DNA of 64,000 bases from Prorocentrum cordatum (lineage: Eukaryota; Sar; Dinophyceae; Prorocentrales; Prorocentraceae), in the NCBI GenBank assembly GCA_963575745.1, contig CAUYUJ010021048.1, forward strand, positions 576,001 to 640,000. The letters run 5' to 3'. Shown here piece by piece: positions 1-11,755 of this stretch. Positions within the stretch are counted from its first letter, which is position 1. Every line of letters starts with the position of its first letter. Below the pieces are notes generated by a model. That model was not told the origin of the DNA and did not search any database. It saw only the letters and a list, made by a program, of their open reading frames with translations. Both the position numbers and the translations under genes were made by a program.

Positions 1-960
1 GCAACCTGGGGAGGCTCCAAGAGGGGCCTAAACCGGATAGATCAGTGATTCATTTGGTTTGTGCTCCTCGGGCCCTCTTGGAGGCCGTCGTGGGCCTTGA
101 AAATAGAAACGACTTCTCGGTTAAACATGTACCCCCCGCCTACGACATGTTGCCAACGGCCCAAACTCTATCGACTAACCGTATTGTATATTTCGACAAA
201 AATTCAAAACATGTGCAAACCGAAAGGTTTTAATCGACAAAACGTGATCGAACAATTTTTCCTGAGAGCATAAACATATATTTGCGATGCAGAGGTGGGC
301 GACTCCAGAAAAATAACAAATGTGGTGGGGGGAGATAGAACTTCGCGTTCATATTCACGCTGTTTCAACCTCAGCGCGCGCATATTGATGGTGGTGACAA
401 GCACGTTTGTTGTTCGAAAGTCCTTCTGCGTCTTTCTAGTGGATGTCGTGCGAATCGGAATTACACTTTAGACATTCACTCAATGCGACCCTGGCTCGAT
501 CTTAAACTGTGCACTAGTTTACGCGTTTTGTTCGTCACAAAGGCCAAGGCAACTCGAAACGCATTCCGCACCCGAAGGCCAAGCCTACCCAAGGCCAACC
601 CAACTGCCTGCCCAGTGCCTGCCAGGCGACCTGCCGGAAACTTCTCCACGGCCTGTCCAGAGCCCGTGGAAGGCCCATCCACGGCCTAGCCAAGGCCATA
701 CCCGAGGCTTCGCAAAAGGCCTACCCAAGGCCTACGTATAGCCAACCACATGCGAGTACCTTAACGAACATGAGCACAAGAATGCGCGCCACCACCGTGC
801 CCGCGCTCGTCGCGCAGCCGCCACGCAAAGTTTGATAACGATGGGCTGTCCTTATGGGTTCGGCGGTGCGCCCACCGTCGTCGTGCGACCGCCGCGCAAA
901 ATTTCACAACGCTGGGGTGCCCTCAAGGGCTGAACGGTGCCCGCCAACAGCAATCGACGA
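1..960. other. No gene seen; degenerate minisatellite
   Basis: The first 480 bases are unremarkable, moderately AT-rich sequence with only short open frames. From about 540 to 740 there is a degenerate minisatellite built on AAGGCCTACCC-like units. No coding or RNA signal is convincing. Confidence 0.5.
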
Positions 961-964
961 GGGC

Positions 965-1085
965 GCGCCGCTGGATCTCCCCAGGGGGGGGGGGGGAACC
1001 CCTCCCCCCCCCCTTTCCTCGAGCCGTCGTCGGGGCACCCCCCCCTTCCCCCCTTCCCCGATCCGTCGTCGGGGACCCCCCCCCT

Positions 1086-1119
<34 letters not shown>

Positions 1120-1135
1120 CCCCCTTTCGCCGCCC
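965..1135. repeat. G- and C-homopolymer tracts
   Basis: Runs of G and then long runs of C, the longest just over 30 bases near 1078-1117, broken by short CGTCG spacers. Open frames here only encode poly-Pro or poly-Gly. Confidence 0.85.
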
Positions 1136-1160
1136 CTGACTCCGGAACCCGATCCCCGCC

Positions 1161-1231
1161 ACCCCTAACCCTAGTCCTCACCCTAGGCCAAACCCCGAAC
1201 CCTAACCCCAACCACTAACCCTAGCCCCAAA
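1161..1231. repeat. Degenerate telomere-like CCCTAA repeats
   Basis: About six copies of CCCTAA or CCCTAG separated by short variable spacers (ACCCCTAACCCTAG at the start, CCACTAACCCTAGCCCC at the end). It resembles an eroded interstitial telomeric tract and passes directly into the CTCACTA minisatellite. Confidence 0.45.
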
Positions 1232-2560
1232 GAGTACTCACTACTCATTACTCACTACCCACTACTGACTACTTGCTTCTCGCTACTCACTTCTCACTAC
1301 CCCCTACTCAGTACTCGCGACTCACTACTCATTATCCACTACTCACTACCCACCACCCACTACTCGCTACTCACTACCCCCTACTCACTACTCCCTCCTC
1401 CCTGCTCACTACTCACTACTCACTCCTCACTACTCACTAGTCAATACTCACTACGCATTAATCACTACTCACTACTCCCTACTCAATACTCACTAGTCAG
1501 TATTCATTACCCACTAACCACTATCCACTACTCACTACCCACTCCTCACTACTCATTGCCCACAAATCACAACTCACTACCCATTACTCCCTACTCCCTA
1601 CACAATACTGACTACACAGTACGCAGTACTCACTACTCGCTACTCCCATATTCGCTACTCAAAACTCACCTCTCACTCCCCGCTACTCACTACTCACTAA
1701 TCCCTATTCACTACCCCCTACTCACTAGTCACTACATAGTCTCTAGTCACTAGTCACTACTCACTACTCACTACCCACTACTCACGAATCACCAACGGCT
1801 ACTCACTACCAACTACTCGCTACCCCCTTCTTACTACTCACTGCTCACTACTCCCTACTCCATACTCCCTACTCACTATTCACTACTCGCTACTCCCTAC
1901 TCGTTACTCACTACTCACTACCAACTACTCACTACTGACTACTCCCTACTCACCACTCACTACTCACTACGCCCCACTCGCTCCTCACTACTCACTACTC
2001 GCTACTCCCTACTCGCTACTCACTACTCACTACCCACTGCCCACTACACACTACTCCCTGTTCAGCATTACTCACTTCTCACTATTCACTACGCACTACT
2101 CACTCTACTCACTACCCACTACTCACTACTCACTACTCACTACTCACTATTCACTACTCGCTACTCTCTCTACTCACTACTCACTACTCACTACTCACTA
2201 CTCACTACGAACTACGCACTACGCACTACCCACTACTCACTACTCACTACTCACTAATCACTACTCGCCACCCACTACGCACTACCCACTACTCACTACC
2301 CACTACTCATTACTCCCTACTCCCTACTCAGCACTCACTACTCGCTACTCGCTACTCACTACTCACTACTCACTACTCGCTACCCACTACTCACAACTCA
2401 CTTATCAGTACACAGTAGTCACTATACTCACAGTTCACTACTCACTACTCCCCACTCCCTACTCCCTACTCCCTACTCGCCACTCACTACCCACTACTCA
2501 CTACCCAATACCCACTACTCACTACGCACTAACTCCCTACTCCCAACTCCGTACTCTCTA
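1232..2560. repeat. CTCACTACTCACTAC minisatellite
   Basis: A 1.3 kb array of 7- to 10-base units (CTCACTA, CTACTCA, CCCACTA) with constant point variation. No gene lies in it. Confidence 0.95.
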
Positions 2561-2569
2561 CACACCTTC

Positions 2570-2800
2570 TCCGGCGCAGAAAGGAGAAGCGAGAGAGGCC
2601 CCCCCTCCCCGGCTCCCTTTCCGGCGCAAAGGGGGGGAGGGGGGGGGGGTCCGACCCCCCCCCCCCGCTTTCCAGCGCCAAGGAGGGGAGGAGGGGGGGG
2701 GGTCTGGACCCCCCCCCCCTTCAAAGGGGGAGGCGGGGCGGGGGGTCCGACCCTTCCCCCTTTAAGGGGGCGAGGGGGGGGGGGGGGTCGAAAATCCCAC
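2570..2800. repeat. Series of G/C hairpins
   Basis: At least three adjacent inverted repeats in which a G run is followed by TCCGA or TCTGGA and then a C run, some framed by GGCGC and GCGCC. Such DNA should fold strongly and is prone to sequencing error. Confidence 0.7.
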
Positions 2801-2984
2801 CCCCCCTTGGAATGGGGTGAGGGGGGAGGGTTCTGCGAGCACTCCCCCTTTTTCAATTACAGGGTGATCCAGTGGCGCGCTTTCAAAATCGACAACGACC
2901 TCTTGGATCCGACGGTCACCCCAGTCCCCCAGCGACTGCCAGGACTGATCAGGGGACAAGCCGCAGACGTGCCGGGAGGCGCGC

Positions 2985-3480
2985 AAGCCAAAGCACGTGC
3001 CCGAGGACGCGCCACGGGACGTGCCACGGAACGCACCAAGGGACGAGCCACACTGCTCTGTAAGTCTTCGTCGCTGGATCCGCGCCCACACGGCCACGAT
3101 CCTGAGGTATGCGCCACGGAACGTATCAGGGGACAAAACGCAGACGTACCAGAAGGTGCGCAAACCAAAGGACGTGCCCGAGAACACGCCACGGGACGTG
3201 TCACGGAACGCACCAGGAGACGAACCACACTGTTTCTTCGCTGGATCCGCGCTCCCAATGCCACGATCCTTAGAACATTTCACTGGGTCCGTGCTTGAAG
3301 AGCAGCGACCCCTAGTGAATTCCCCCCGGTTTCGAACCCCCAGCGCTACGATGTCTCGTCAATTATGATGGATCTGCGCTCCCTGCCTAGAGTACGATGT
3401 GCAAAGCACGCAGCATCCGCACTCCCAGGGCCAATATCCCTTGTTAATTACACTGCGTCCGCGCCCCCAGGAACAACCAC
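2985..3480. repeat. Compound satellite module, copy 1
   Basis: Two halves of a 12-base family (GGACGTGCCACG / GGACGCGCCAAG) at 2985-3060 and 3165-3225, each followed by about 42-base units containing CCACGATCC and TCCGCGCTCCCA. The same pairing recurs at 22.3, 24.2 and 60.7 kb. Confidence 0.75.
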
Positions 3481-3529
3481 GCTCCATTGCAAATGATGTT
3501 CCGTCCTTGGCCTTCTGGGGTACACTGAT

Positions 3530-4290
3530 TCTGAGCGCGTGGCGCAACATGCTCGAGCGGGCGCTCGCAACATGCAAGTGTTGCACATGTTCCTTGAAAT
3601 CTCGTGCAAATGTCAACGCACCCCTCATGAGAATTCGGCGTCAAGCGCTCCGAGCCATTGTTCATTATGGAAGGACGGACTCTGCGGACCGAGCTACTTA
3701 TCGAGGATCCGATGGGGGGGGCACCTTTTCCTCGAGATTGCAAGTGCGAAATGCACTTCCACCACGAACAAATTGACACCACCACTTTTTTGATAATGAA
3801 TAGATTCGCAGGTTCCCTCCAATCGAGGGGCCAAAAAACAAATTTATCACTGACTTGACAAGCCTGTGCCCACCTTTCCGGGAAACGAGAAATATGTGGC
3901 GTATTCCAGAAACCCTGAACCCAACAGAATGTAAATTTCTTGGGGTCGCATCTTTTACTTCCGCCGGTTTCCGCCCGCCTTCCGCCGGCTTCCGCCGGCG
4001 GAGGCGGCTTAGTTCTACTTCCACCAGCTTCCGCCGGCCTTTCGCCGCCTTCCTCCGAGGAAGAGATGCCAACTCTGTCGATCCCCGAAGAGTCGTCGAA
4101 GAGGCCTTTTCTGGAACGCCTCATGTAGAGAGACGATAAGCGCTGACGTCGAGGATAATGCCACGGAGGAGGAAGAGCAGGTAGAGAGGAGTCGGAGGAG
4201 GCTGAAGGAGGAGGAGGAGGCGGAGGAGGCGGAGGCAAAGGCAAAGGCAATGGCAAAGGCGCGCAAGGGGGGCATCCAGTCATACAACTT
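3530..4290. other. Dispersed-repeat fragments, no gene
   Basis: 3535-3790 carries diverged pieces of the 300-base family seen at 23.5-24.1 kb (CTCGAGCGGGC, TCGAGGATCCGATGGGG). 3960-4060 is a TTCCGCCGGC minisatellite and 4160-4260 is GGAGGA-rich. Confidence 0.45.
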
Positions 4291-5100
4291 CTGGCTCTAA
4301 GCCCCAGCGACAGAAATGGAAGCGGGGCGGGGGCAGCACCCCCCAGGACCGCCTGGGGTGCCGCCTGGCCCAATAAGAGAACGTGGGGCAGGCGTACCCC
4401 GCCGCCGCAGGAGGGGTTCATAGATGAGAGCCTGTCTAGTCAAGGAGGGCAGATGCTGGCCCCTGGAGTATGCGGGGGAAGGGAAAGGGACCAGGGGGCT
4501 GATGAGGAGCAGAGGCGGGAGAGGCAGGAGGAGGGGCGAACTCCCGCTGGGCGGACCTCCTGCTGGTTCCACTTCGAGATGTCCATCGTGCTCCTGGTGA
4601 TCTTGTCGACGCATGGCCGATCGTCAAAAGCCTGCCTCTCCTTCGCATGGCGCTGCCTTAGCTCCGCGTAGAAGCTGTTCAAGATCACCTCGCCCCCCAC
4701 GGCCCTCGCGGACCTCCCTGCGCCTCTGAAATTGGCCCCCTTCTTCTCCTGCTCCCTCCCTCGTCGTCGTCCGCTTCCTGCTCCTCGCTGGTTTTGCACT
4801 CGGTGGACCAGGTACGTAATCCTGCTCACGTTCCTGATCCCTCGTCCTCTCACTATCCGCTGTTGCTCCTGACCCCCTTTGGCATCGCGCTCGTCCTGCT
4901 CCTTCTGATTCCCATGCTCCGCGACCTTCGCCTCTGCCGTCGCCCCCTCCTCCTCCTTGCCCTAACCTCTTCATCTTCTGCTTCCTCCACCTGCTCCTCT
5001 TCCTTGCCACTGACCTCGTCGTTCTAGTCATTGGCCTCCCCTTCAACGTTCTTTTCTTGTGTCTCATCCTAAGAATACACCTTCGCCTTCTCTTCCTCCT
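4290..5100 (-). other. Unassigned open region
   Basis: Several overlapping minus-strand frames of 100-150 codons are open because the sequence is rich in GGA, AGG and CTC. One stretch near 4560-4700 has mixed, gene-like composition (FYAELRQRHAKERQAFDD), but no family is recognised and no start, leader or intron pattern supports it. Confidence 0.15.
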
Positions 5101-6280
5101 GTCCTCCTCTTCAGAAGATTGGTAACATCAGCCACCGCCGACCCCAGCCTACGCAAGAACTCGGGGTCCGTACTCGTATCCTCGCAGATCGGCAAAGCAT
5201 CGAAGCACCGTCTTCGGAATCGGCTATTGCCTGCGCTGGTTTCGGTAGCAGGGGGGTCGCAATCTGGGGGCGTACCAGGCCGAGGCACTGCTCACGCATC
5301 CCTGATGATACGACTCGCGCAGGGAGACGCAGCAGTTTGCAACCCGTCGTTCGGTGCATTGCATTCCCATTACGAGAGTTGGTTCATCTAGGCTAAAGTT
5401 GACATGTCTGGGCCTCGTGGTGAGAATTAGTTTGGGAGTGATTGTTTCGCTGTGATTCATGCGAGAAGATGTTCACAGTTACAGGGAAGTGGCCGGGAGT
5501 GATTTCCCCTCGTGAATTCATCAGGGGATAGATGTCATCCTGTATTGGGCATCTACAAGAAATGAATTGAACATCCGGAAGAACCCTGGAGAACTCTCCC
5601 GATCAATCAGGCCGAAAGGTCGAACGCCATCGTGCTAGGAGCCTACGGGGGGAAGGCGGGTCCCGCCCGGAGACGCCCGAATCGTCAGTGCTCGAGATGA
5701 ATAACTTTCGCAACGGGTGCGTATTTATGGATGTGGCGCAAGCATTCTACTGAACGCCGAAGGAGGCACTGGTCCGCTCGCCGCTTGAAGATGACTCTAT
5801 TGCTTGTGATTGCATTGTGAGAGCAGCCAGGCTACCACCAGCAACGATGCACGCGAGACGATGCTATATGGATGCCTTCCAACAGCTGCTCAGAGCTGGA
5901 TTTCATTGCTAAGTCTGTGCACCATGTTGGTCTACGTCCGAGAGCCGTAGTGGTGTAATCCTACCATCTCCCCTAGCGCACAGATCATCGCTTTGTGTCC
6001 GCCGCGATCTCGCCTCGTGCCGTGCCACAGCCGAAGATCAACTATGCCCCTCAGATACGCTGTGAACGATGGCCGAAGGCGTCTCCTTGAAAGGCAGTGC
6101 GCACTATTGTCCCTGACTGGAACTGCACCTTCAACTACACTGTCCTGTACTGTCAACCTTGGCGCCCCAGCAGAAATTGTGAGTCTCACTCCTGTTCTAC
6201 GAGGTGCGTGCCGGTCTCTGCTGACAGGCTCCCAGCTTCATCAGCGAAGCAATCCATAAATCACACTTCAGACTGCTCCT
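5100..6280. other. No feature seen
   Basis: Unique sequence of ordinary composition with only short open frames. Nothing recognised. Confidence 0.4.
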
Positions 6281-6720
6281 CGTGTTTTTCCCCCTCCCCC
6301 CACAAATCACCCTTCTGCCCCTCACCTTCCTTCCATTTCCTTTTTTCTATCCCTCGCTCTCTCTCTCTCTCTGTCTCTGTATCGCTCTGTCGCCCTCTCT
6401 CTCTCTCTCCCATTCGCTCGTCTTTGTGTTGGTTCTCTCTTTTTCTCTCTCTCTCTCTCTATTCTGGTCTCTCTCTCTCTCTCTTCCACTCCTCCTGTCA
6501 CACTGTCCACACTCGACCTTCCTCTTTTCCCTTCGCCACTCCCTTCCTCACACACCTCTTACTACCGTTCCTGATCCTCCATCTGCTTCTCTTCTTATTC
6601 TTCCGCCTCCTCCTCCCTCCTCCGCCTTTCTTCCCACAACCTCGCCCTCGTCGTCGTCATCAGACTCGCCGTCCTCCTCATCCTGCCGCTTTTCCCCCTC
6701 CTCTCTTCTCATTTCGTTTC
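6280..6720. repeat. Pyrimidine tract with CT microsatellites
   Basis: Strongly pyrimidine-biased plus strand with (CT)n runs at about 6358-6385, 6393-6410 and 6440-6483, followed by CTC-rich sequence. Long open frames here are low-complexity Ser/Leu/Pro. Confidence 0.9.
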
Positions 6721-6877
6721 CGGGCAGCTTTTAACGTGCGCGTGTGGGGAGACACATGCATGGCGGAGCGATAAGGAAACGGACAGTTCGCGAATCGACT
6801 CTCATTGAACGGACGCAGTTGATGAATCAGCGCGCCCCTGGCCCACCAACGAGAAGGACACCAGAGGGGGAAAACTC

Positions 6878-7090
6878 ATGTCTCAGGCCGGCCGCATATG
6901 CTTCCGAGGTCAGTGGGCCCCTCAAGAGGCCAGCTGGAGCGTCAGCGCGGTGGGACCTCTGGCCCTTTCTGGCCTGCTTACGGGCGTCCTGGGCATCCTT
7001 CTGGTCGCGTTTGGTTGTGATATAACGACATCGTCTGGCAAACTTGTGAAAGTAACAACTGAACTGTCTCATCTCTCCCTCCGCCACCGT
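6878..7090 (+). other. Possible small hydrophobic open frame
   Basis: A plus-strand frame from an ATG at 6878 encodes about 65 residues with one plausible membrane segment (LALSGLLTGVLGILLVAFG) before running into Ser/Pro/Leu low-complexity sequence. No family recognised; it could be chance. Confidence 0.15.
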
Positions 7091-7149
7091 CCCTCTGGCC
7101 TCCTCCCTCCGCCATCCTCCCCCAATAGTACCCTACCCTCCGCCCTCCT

Positions 7150-7740
7150 CGTTATTGTACCTCCTGCTCTTCCTCCCACCTCCTTCCGTCCACCGAGCTC
7201 CGGTCCTGTTCCCTGTTCTCATCCTTCTCCTCCTCCTTCTCACATTCTCTCCTCCTTCCCATTATCCCCATTACCGCTTGCCGAACTTTGCGACTGGATC
7301 CTCTCACAGGAGGCGCCGTTCCTCCTCCTACTCCTCCTCCTCCTCCTTCTCTTCCTCCTCCTCCTCCTCCTCCCACTCCTCCTCCTCCTCCTCCTCCTCC
7401 TCCTCCTCCTCCTCCTCCTCCTCCTCCTCCTCCTCCTCCTCCTCCTCCTCCTCCTCCTCCTCCTCCTCCTCCTCCCCCTCCTCCCTCGTCCCCCTCATGC
7501 TCATCATCTCGTGCTTCTCGACCTCCTCGTCACCCTCTTGTCCCCCTCCTCGTCGCCCTGCTGGTCCCCCTCCTCCTCGTTCCCTCCTCCTTGTTCCATT
7601 CATCTTCCTCCTCCTCCTCCTCGTCCCCCTTCTCCTTCTCCCCCTTCTCCTTGTCCTCGTCCTCCTCGCCCTCCTGCCCGCCCTCGCCTCCCCGTCCCCC
7701 CAGAGCCCCGACGTCATGTTTGTTTTGCTTCTTCTCCTGA
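7150..7740. repeat. CTC trinucleotide microsatellite
   Basis: Pyrimidine-rich sequence with a near-perfect (CTC)n core at about 7310-7475. The poly-Ser, poly-Leu and poly-Pro frames, and poly-Glu on the other strand, are products of the repeat. Confidence 0.95.
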
Positions 7741-8279
7741 ACCTGGGGAGGGATTGGCTTCATCCTGACGGCTTGCAAGGGTTGCCAGGCGACCAGGATT
7801 GCGAACCATCTTCCTTCGTGCTTGCTTCGCGGCATGAGGGGGAAGCACGCTGATGTGCAGGAGCATGGTGAACATAGCAACAATGAGAGGAGAATTGGTC
7901 GGGTCCGTCAGTGGGCCAGTGGGTATCAACGCTTTAGAGTATACTTCTGGTGTAGAAGCTAAGGGTGCTTCTTGCTTCTATATAGACAATTTTGAAATCC
8001 CCAAATGCAAAATATTAGCTGGCGTGAACCCCAGAATCCGCCGACCCTGTCGGCGTGTGTAAGGGGCTTGCCCGTTCAAGTCGTCATCTCCGTCATTCGT
8101 TGGTCGTCGTCTCTGTCGTCCCCTTTGCCTGCCTCCCCCCTTTCCCTGGGCTCGTCGAAGCTCCCCTCTTTCCCAGGGACCTCCTCAGCGCGCCAGCCAC
8201 AGCGAAAATAAGCAACGTCGTAATTGAGTCGATGGGAAGCCCCTTCCCTTCGATCCCTCCCCCGACGGGGGGGGGGGTC

Positions 8280-8960
8280 AGACGCCCCAGGGGGGGGTGT
8301 CAGATACGACGCCCCCCCTGGGAGTCCCGGAGCCAAAAAAAGCCCCAAGACGGGCAAGAGTGCCCCAAGAGGCCCCAAAGACAGTCCAAGAGAACCCCGA
8401 ATCGCCGAACGATCTGTCCAAGACGCCTTGACGGCCTCCAGACGGCCCAAGAGGCCCGCAAAGCGCCCCTACGAGGCCTCCAGGAGCTTTCGCACGAGAG
8501 CACCAAGAGGCAAAATTCATTGATTTCCCATACGTTTTGACAGATTTTGGCGTTCTTGCCTCTTCCGCTTCCCGACGCGCCAAGACGGCCCAAGAGGCCC
8601 CCAAGATCGCCCCGAGACGGCCCAGGAGGCCCCCAAGAGGGTCCCCTAACGGCCGAAGAGGGCTCCAAGACGGCCCAAGACGCCTCCAAGACGGTCCAAG
8701 AGGCCCCCAAGACGGCTCCAGGAGTGCCCAGACGGGGGACCCTAACGGACATTTCGAGCTCTCAGCCCCAAGAGGCCCCGAAGAAGTCCCAAGAGGCCCC
8801 AAGAGGCTCCCAAGGAGCCCCCAAACTGCCCCAAGACAGCCCAGGAGAGCCCCAAATTGCCCAGGAGGCCTCCATGAGTGCCTCGAGACGGCGCAAGAGG
8901 AGCCCTGGACGGCCCAAGACGGCCTCAGGAGAGCCAAAGGCTGTCCCAAGAAAGCCTCTG
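8280..8960. repeat. 9-base GGCCCAAGA-type array with anchor
   Basis: Tandem variants of GGCCCCCAAGA, GGCCTCCAAGA and GACGGCCCAAGA. At about 8512-8580 sits a non-repetitive anchor (CATTGATTTCCCATACG through GACAGATTTTGGCG) that also heads blocks of the related array at 53-56 kb. The 9-base unit keeps all frames open, so long open frames are not evidence of genes. Confidence 0.85.
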
Positions 8961-8963
8961 GCC

Positions 8964-8998
<35 letters not shown>

Positions 8999-9400
8999 CT
9001 CCTCCTCCTCCTCTTCTTCTTCTTCTTCTTCTTCTTATTCTTCTTCTTCTTCTTTTTCTTCTTCTTCTTCTTCTTCTTCTTCTTCTTCTTCCTCCTCCTC
9101 CTCCTCCTCCCTCCTCCTCCTCCTCCTCCTCCTCCTCCTCCTCCTCCTCCTCCCTCCTCCTCCTCCCTCCTCCTCCTCCTCCTCCTCCTCCTCCTCCTCC
9201 TCCTCCTCCTCCTCCTCCTCCTCCTCCTCCTCCTCCTCCTCCTCCTCCTCCTCCTCCTCCTCTCCTCCTCCTCCTCCTCCTCCCCCCCTCTGCTCCTTCT
9301 CCTCCTGCTCTCCTCTGCATCCTTCTCCTCCTCTTGCTTCTCCTCCACATCCTTCTCCCTCCTCCTCCTCTCTCATCCACTTCCTGCACTCTGCCCCCCC
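8960..9400. repeat. CTC/TTC microsatellite
   Basis: About 430 bases of CTC, TTC and CCTCCT repeats. No gene. Confidence 0.95.
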
Positions 9401-9564
9401 TCGTTTTCATCTTCGTCGCTCTCAGGGTCGGCGGCAATGGCCGTAAGGCCTTCGCAATATTAGCCGGCGTGAACCCCAATTAGTGATTTCTTGCGGTCTG
9501 CGCATTGCAGTTTAAGTGGTACAGTCATTGTAGTGCAGCCTAGATGGTGCAACCTATATGGTGC

Positions 9565-10080
9565 ACTCTATGTGGCGCAAAGCAACGCAAAGCAACGCGA
9601 AGCAACACAACATAAATCAGCGCAGAGCAATGCAAAGCAATGCAAAGCAACGCGACGCGATGCAGAACAAATCAAAGCAACGCAACGCAACGCATTGCAA
9701 AACAATGCAGAGCAGCACACAGTAGTGCAACGGAACGGCGCGACGGACGGCGCGACGGGCGGCCTCAGGCCGGCCAGACCGACACCGGGGCCCAGTGCAA
9801 GTGGCGGCGACGGACGTCGGCGACGGGCGGCCACAGGCTGTCCGGACCGACCCTGGGGCCCCGCTGCCTTAGAGGAGTAAGGCCCCCCGAATGCAATCAC
9901 TGTTCGGGGCGCGCGATCGGCCCACGGACCGTGAGAGGCAGATATGAGTGTCCTAACATGAACAGTGGGCGGTGGCACTGCTGATGGTCTTCGTTGTGAT
10001 GACGCCGTGGCGGGGCTGTGCTGCGCTGTGCTGCGCTGCGCCATGCTGCGCCGAACTGTGGCTTTCCATACCGTGCTGCA
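9565..10080. repeat. CGCAAAGCAA minisatellite and GCTGCGCTGTGC repeats
   Basis: 9565-9735 is a 5- to 10-base family (GCAAAGCAAC, GCGACGC). 9740-9990 is non-repetitive with no gene seen. 10010-10080 is a short GTGCTGCGC repeat that begins the next module. Confidence 0.7.
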
Positions 10081-10860
10081 CTCTACTGCGATGCCGATCA
10101 AGTCGGCCTTGGCGTCCGCATTTTGACCGAACTATGTTGGATCTTTAGCTCGAGCTGCCTGGACGCATGGCTCGCCCAGACCTGGTTATGGTCGAGACGT
10201 GCGGGTCGGTCGTCCGGCTCGAGCTCACGATGCGATTCAGCTCCCGCACCGGACAAGCAGACAGGAGGCGCAGGGAGCGTGGACGCGCCACGGGATGTGC
10301 CAGGGGCGCACCGAGGGATGTGCTATAGGGGACGCGCCGAGGGATGTGCTATAGGGGACGCGCCAAGGGACGTGTCAGGAGACGTGCCGTAGGCGGGTCA
10401 GGGACCTGCCAGGGGACCTGCCAAGGCGGATGCCAGGCGGCGTGCTCGGGAACGTCATGGAGGTGGCGTACCAAGGGGCGTGACAGGGGACGCGCCAAGA
10501 GACGTGGCAAGGGACGCGCCAGGAGACCCGCCACGGAACGGGCAGGGGAAGCGCCAGAGGACGAGCCAGCGAACGCGTCAGAGACGAACCAGAGGACGTG
10601 CCACGGGACGCGCCACTGAATGTGCCAGGGAACGTGGTAGTGGACGCGCCAGGGGACGTGCCAAGGGAGAAGCGCCGTGGGGCCACATCAGGGAACGCGC
10701 CAATGGACGTGCCATGGGATGGGCTCTCCCTCCTCCTGCTCCACCTCCTCCTCCTCCTCCTCCTGCTCCACCTCCTCCTCATCCTCCACGCCCTCGTCCT
10801 CCTTCTCCCCATCCCTCCCTCACTCCAATCCTCCTCGTCCTCCCCTCATCCGTTTTCCTT
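10040..10860. repeat. Leader plus GACGYGCC array, with CTC tract
   Basis: A leader at 10080-10190 (GACCGAACT, then TTAGCTCGAGCTGCCTG) precedes an array of 12-base units (GGACGCGCCAAG, GGACGTGCCAGG) to about 10725. The same leader-array pair recurs twice at 24.8-25.5 kb. 10730-10860 is a CTC-rich tract. Confidence 0.75.
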
Positions 10861-10949
10861 GTAACTGAATCTCCTCGTCGCATCCTCAGACGTGTCGGTA
10901 GGACGGACTGGGCGTTTCGCCTGAGATTTCCTCACCACTTATGATCATG

Positions 10950-11755
10950 AAGCAAGAAAGTTGCAACAGCTTCACGGATGGAAGGCGGGTGGTTTTCAAA
11001 ATATCAGTTTCGCCTTAGCGCCGCGAGCATTCGCCATAAAAGTTCGCAGCGGCTTCAAGGATGGAGGGCGGGTGGCTTTCAAAATGTGACTCTCACCTCA
11101 GCGCCGCGCACGTTCGCTTCAAAAGCTTGCAGCAGTTTCAAGGATTGAGGGCGGTTCCTTTTCAACTTGTTCTCGTCATAAAACCGCGCACAGCCGTTTC
11201 AAAAGTTTGCAACAGCTTCAAGGATGGAGGGCGGGTCGTTGTCAAAACGTGGCTCTCGCCTCAATGCCTCGCGCACTCGTCTTGAACATTTGCAACTATG
11301 TCAAGGATGGAGGGCATTTCCGTTTCAAAGTGTTGTTCTCACCATAGCGCCTTGCACACTAATTTCAAATGTTCGCAGCTATTTCAATGGATCGCACGGC
11401 CGAAGTTCAAGGAAGGGTGCTATGACATGGGTTAGGGCTGGCAGGACGCGACAATCACGTAGATTCGCGGTGTTGAAGTCCCAGGAACGGCGTTCTGGTA
11501 CGAATTAAGGTTGTCAGGACGCAGTCGCCACGTTGACTAGCGGCGTTGGAGGCCCAGGGATTGTGTTTTGGCACGATTGAGAATTCTGAGACGGTTGTCT
11601 TCCACTGGTGCACTTTCCACAATGAAAACATGTGTTGCAGGGGCCTCTTGAAATTGAACTTGGAGGGAGGGTTTATTGCAACATCGTTGATGCGTCTTGG
11701 GTTTGCACTGGTCCTCCTCCTCCTCCTCCTCCTCCTCCTCCTCCTCCTCCGCGGC
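10950..11755 (+). repeat. Module M, copy 1
   Basis: Five units of about 82 bases (CTTCAAGGATGGAGGGCGGG, then TTTCAAAA and CTCGCCTCAGCGCC) at 10950-11380, a non-tandem middle, and a 3' block GTTGATGCGTCTTGGGTTTG running into (TCC)n at about 11715-11755. It recurs inverted at 15.2-16.0 kb and directly at 34.4-34.9 kb. Confidence 0.75.

Larger units (their letters stand above)
8011..9478. repeat. Segment bracketed by a 23-base direct repeat
   Basis: AATATTAGCTGGCGTGAACC plus three more bases at 8011-8033 recurs with one mismatch at 9456-9478. The bracketed 1.4 kb is the 9-base repeat array plus a pyrimidine microsatellite. The repeats may mark the edges of an inserted or duplicated block. Confidence 0.5.

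Noticed and set aside
7288-7768. Open frames of 150-296 codons in the CTC region
   Set aside because: They encode poly-Leu, poly-Ser or poly-Pro, with poly-Glu on the opposite strand, and exist in every frame because the trinucleotide repeat contains no stops.
8278-9483. Overlapping frames of 200-356 codons on both strands
   Set aside because: All run through the 9-base array and CTC/TTC tract. Peptides such as QEAPKTAPRG are translations of the 9-base unit.
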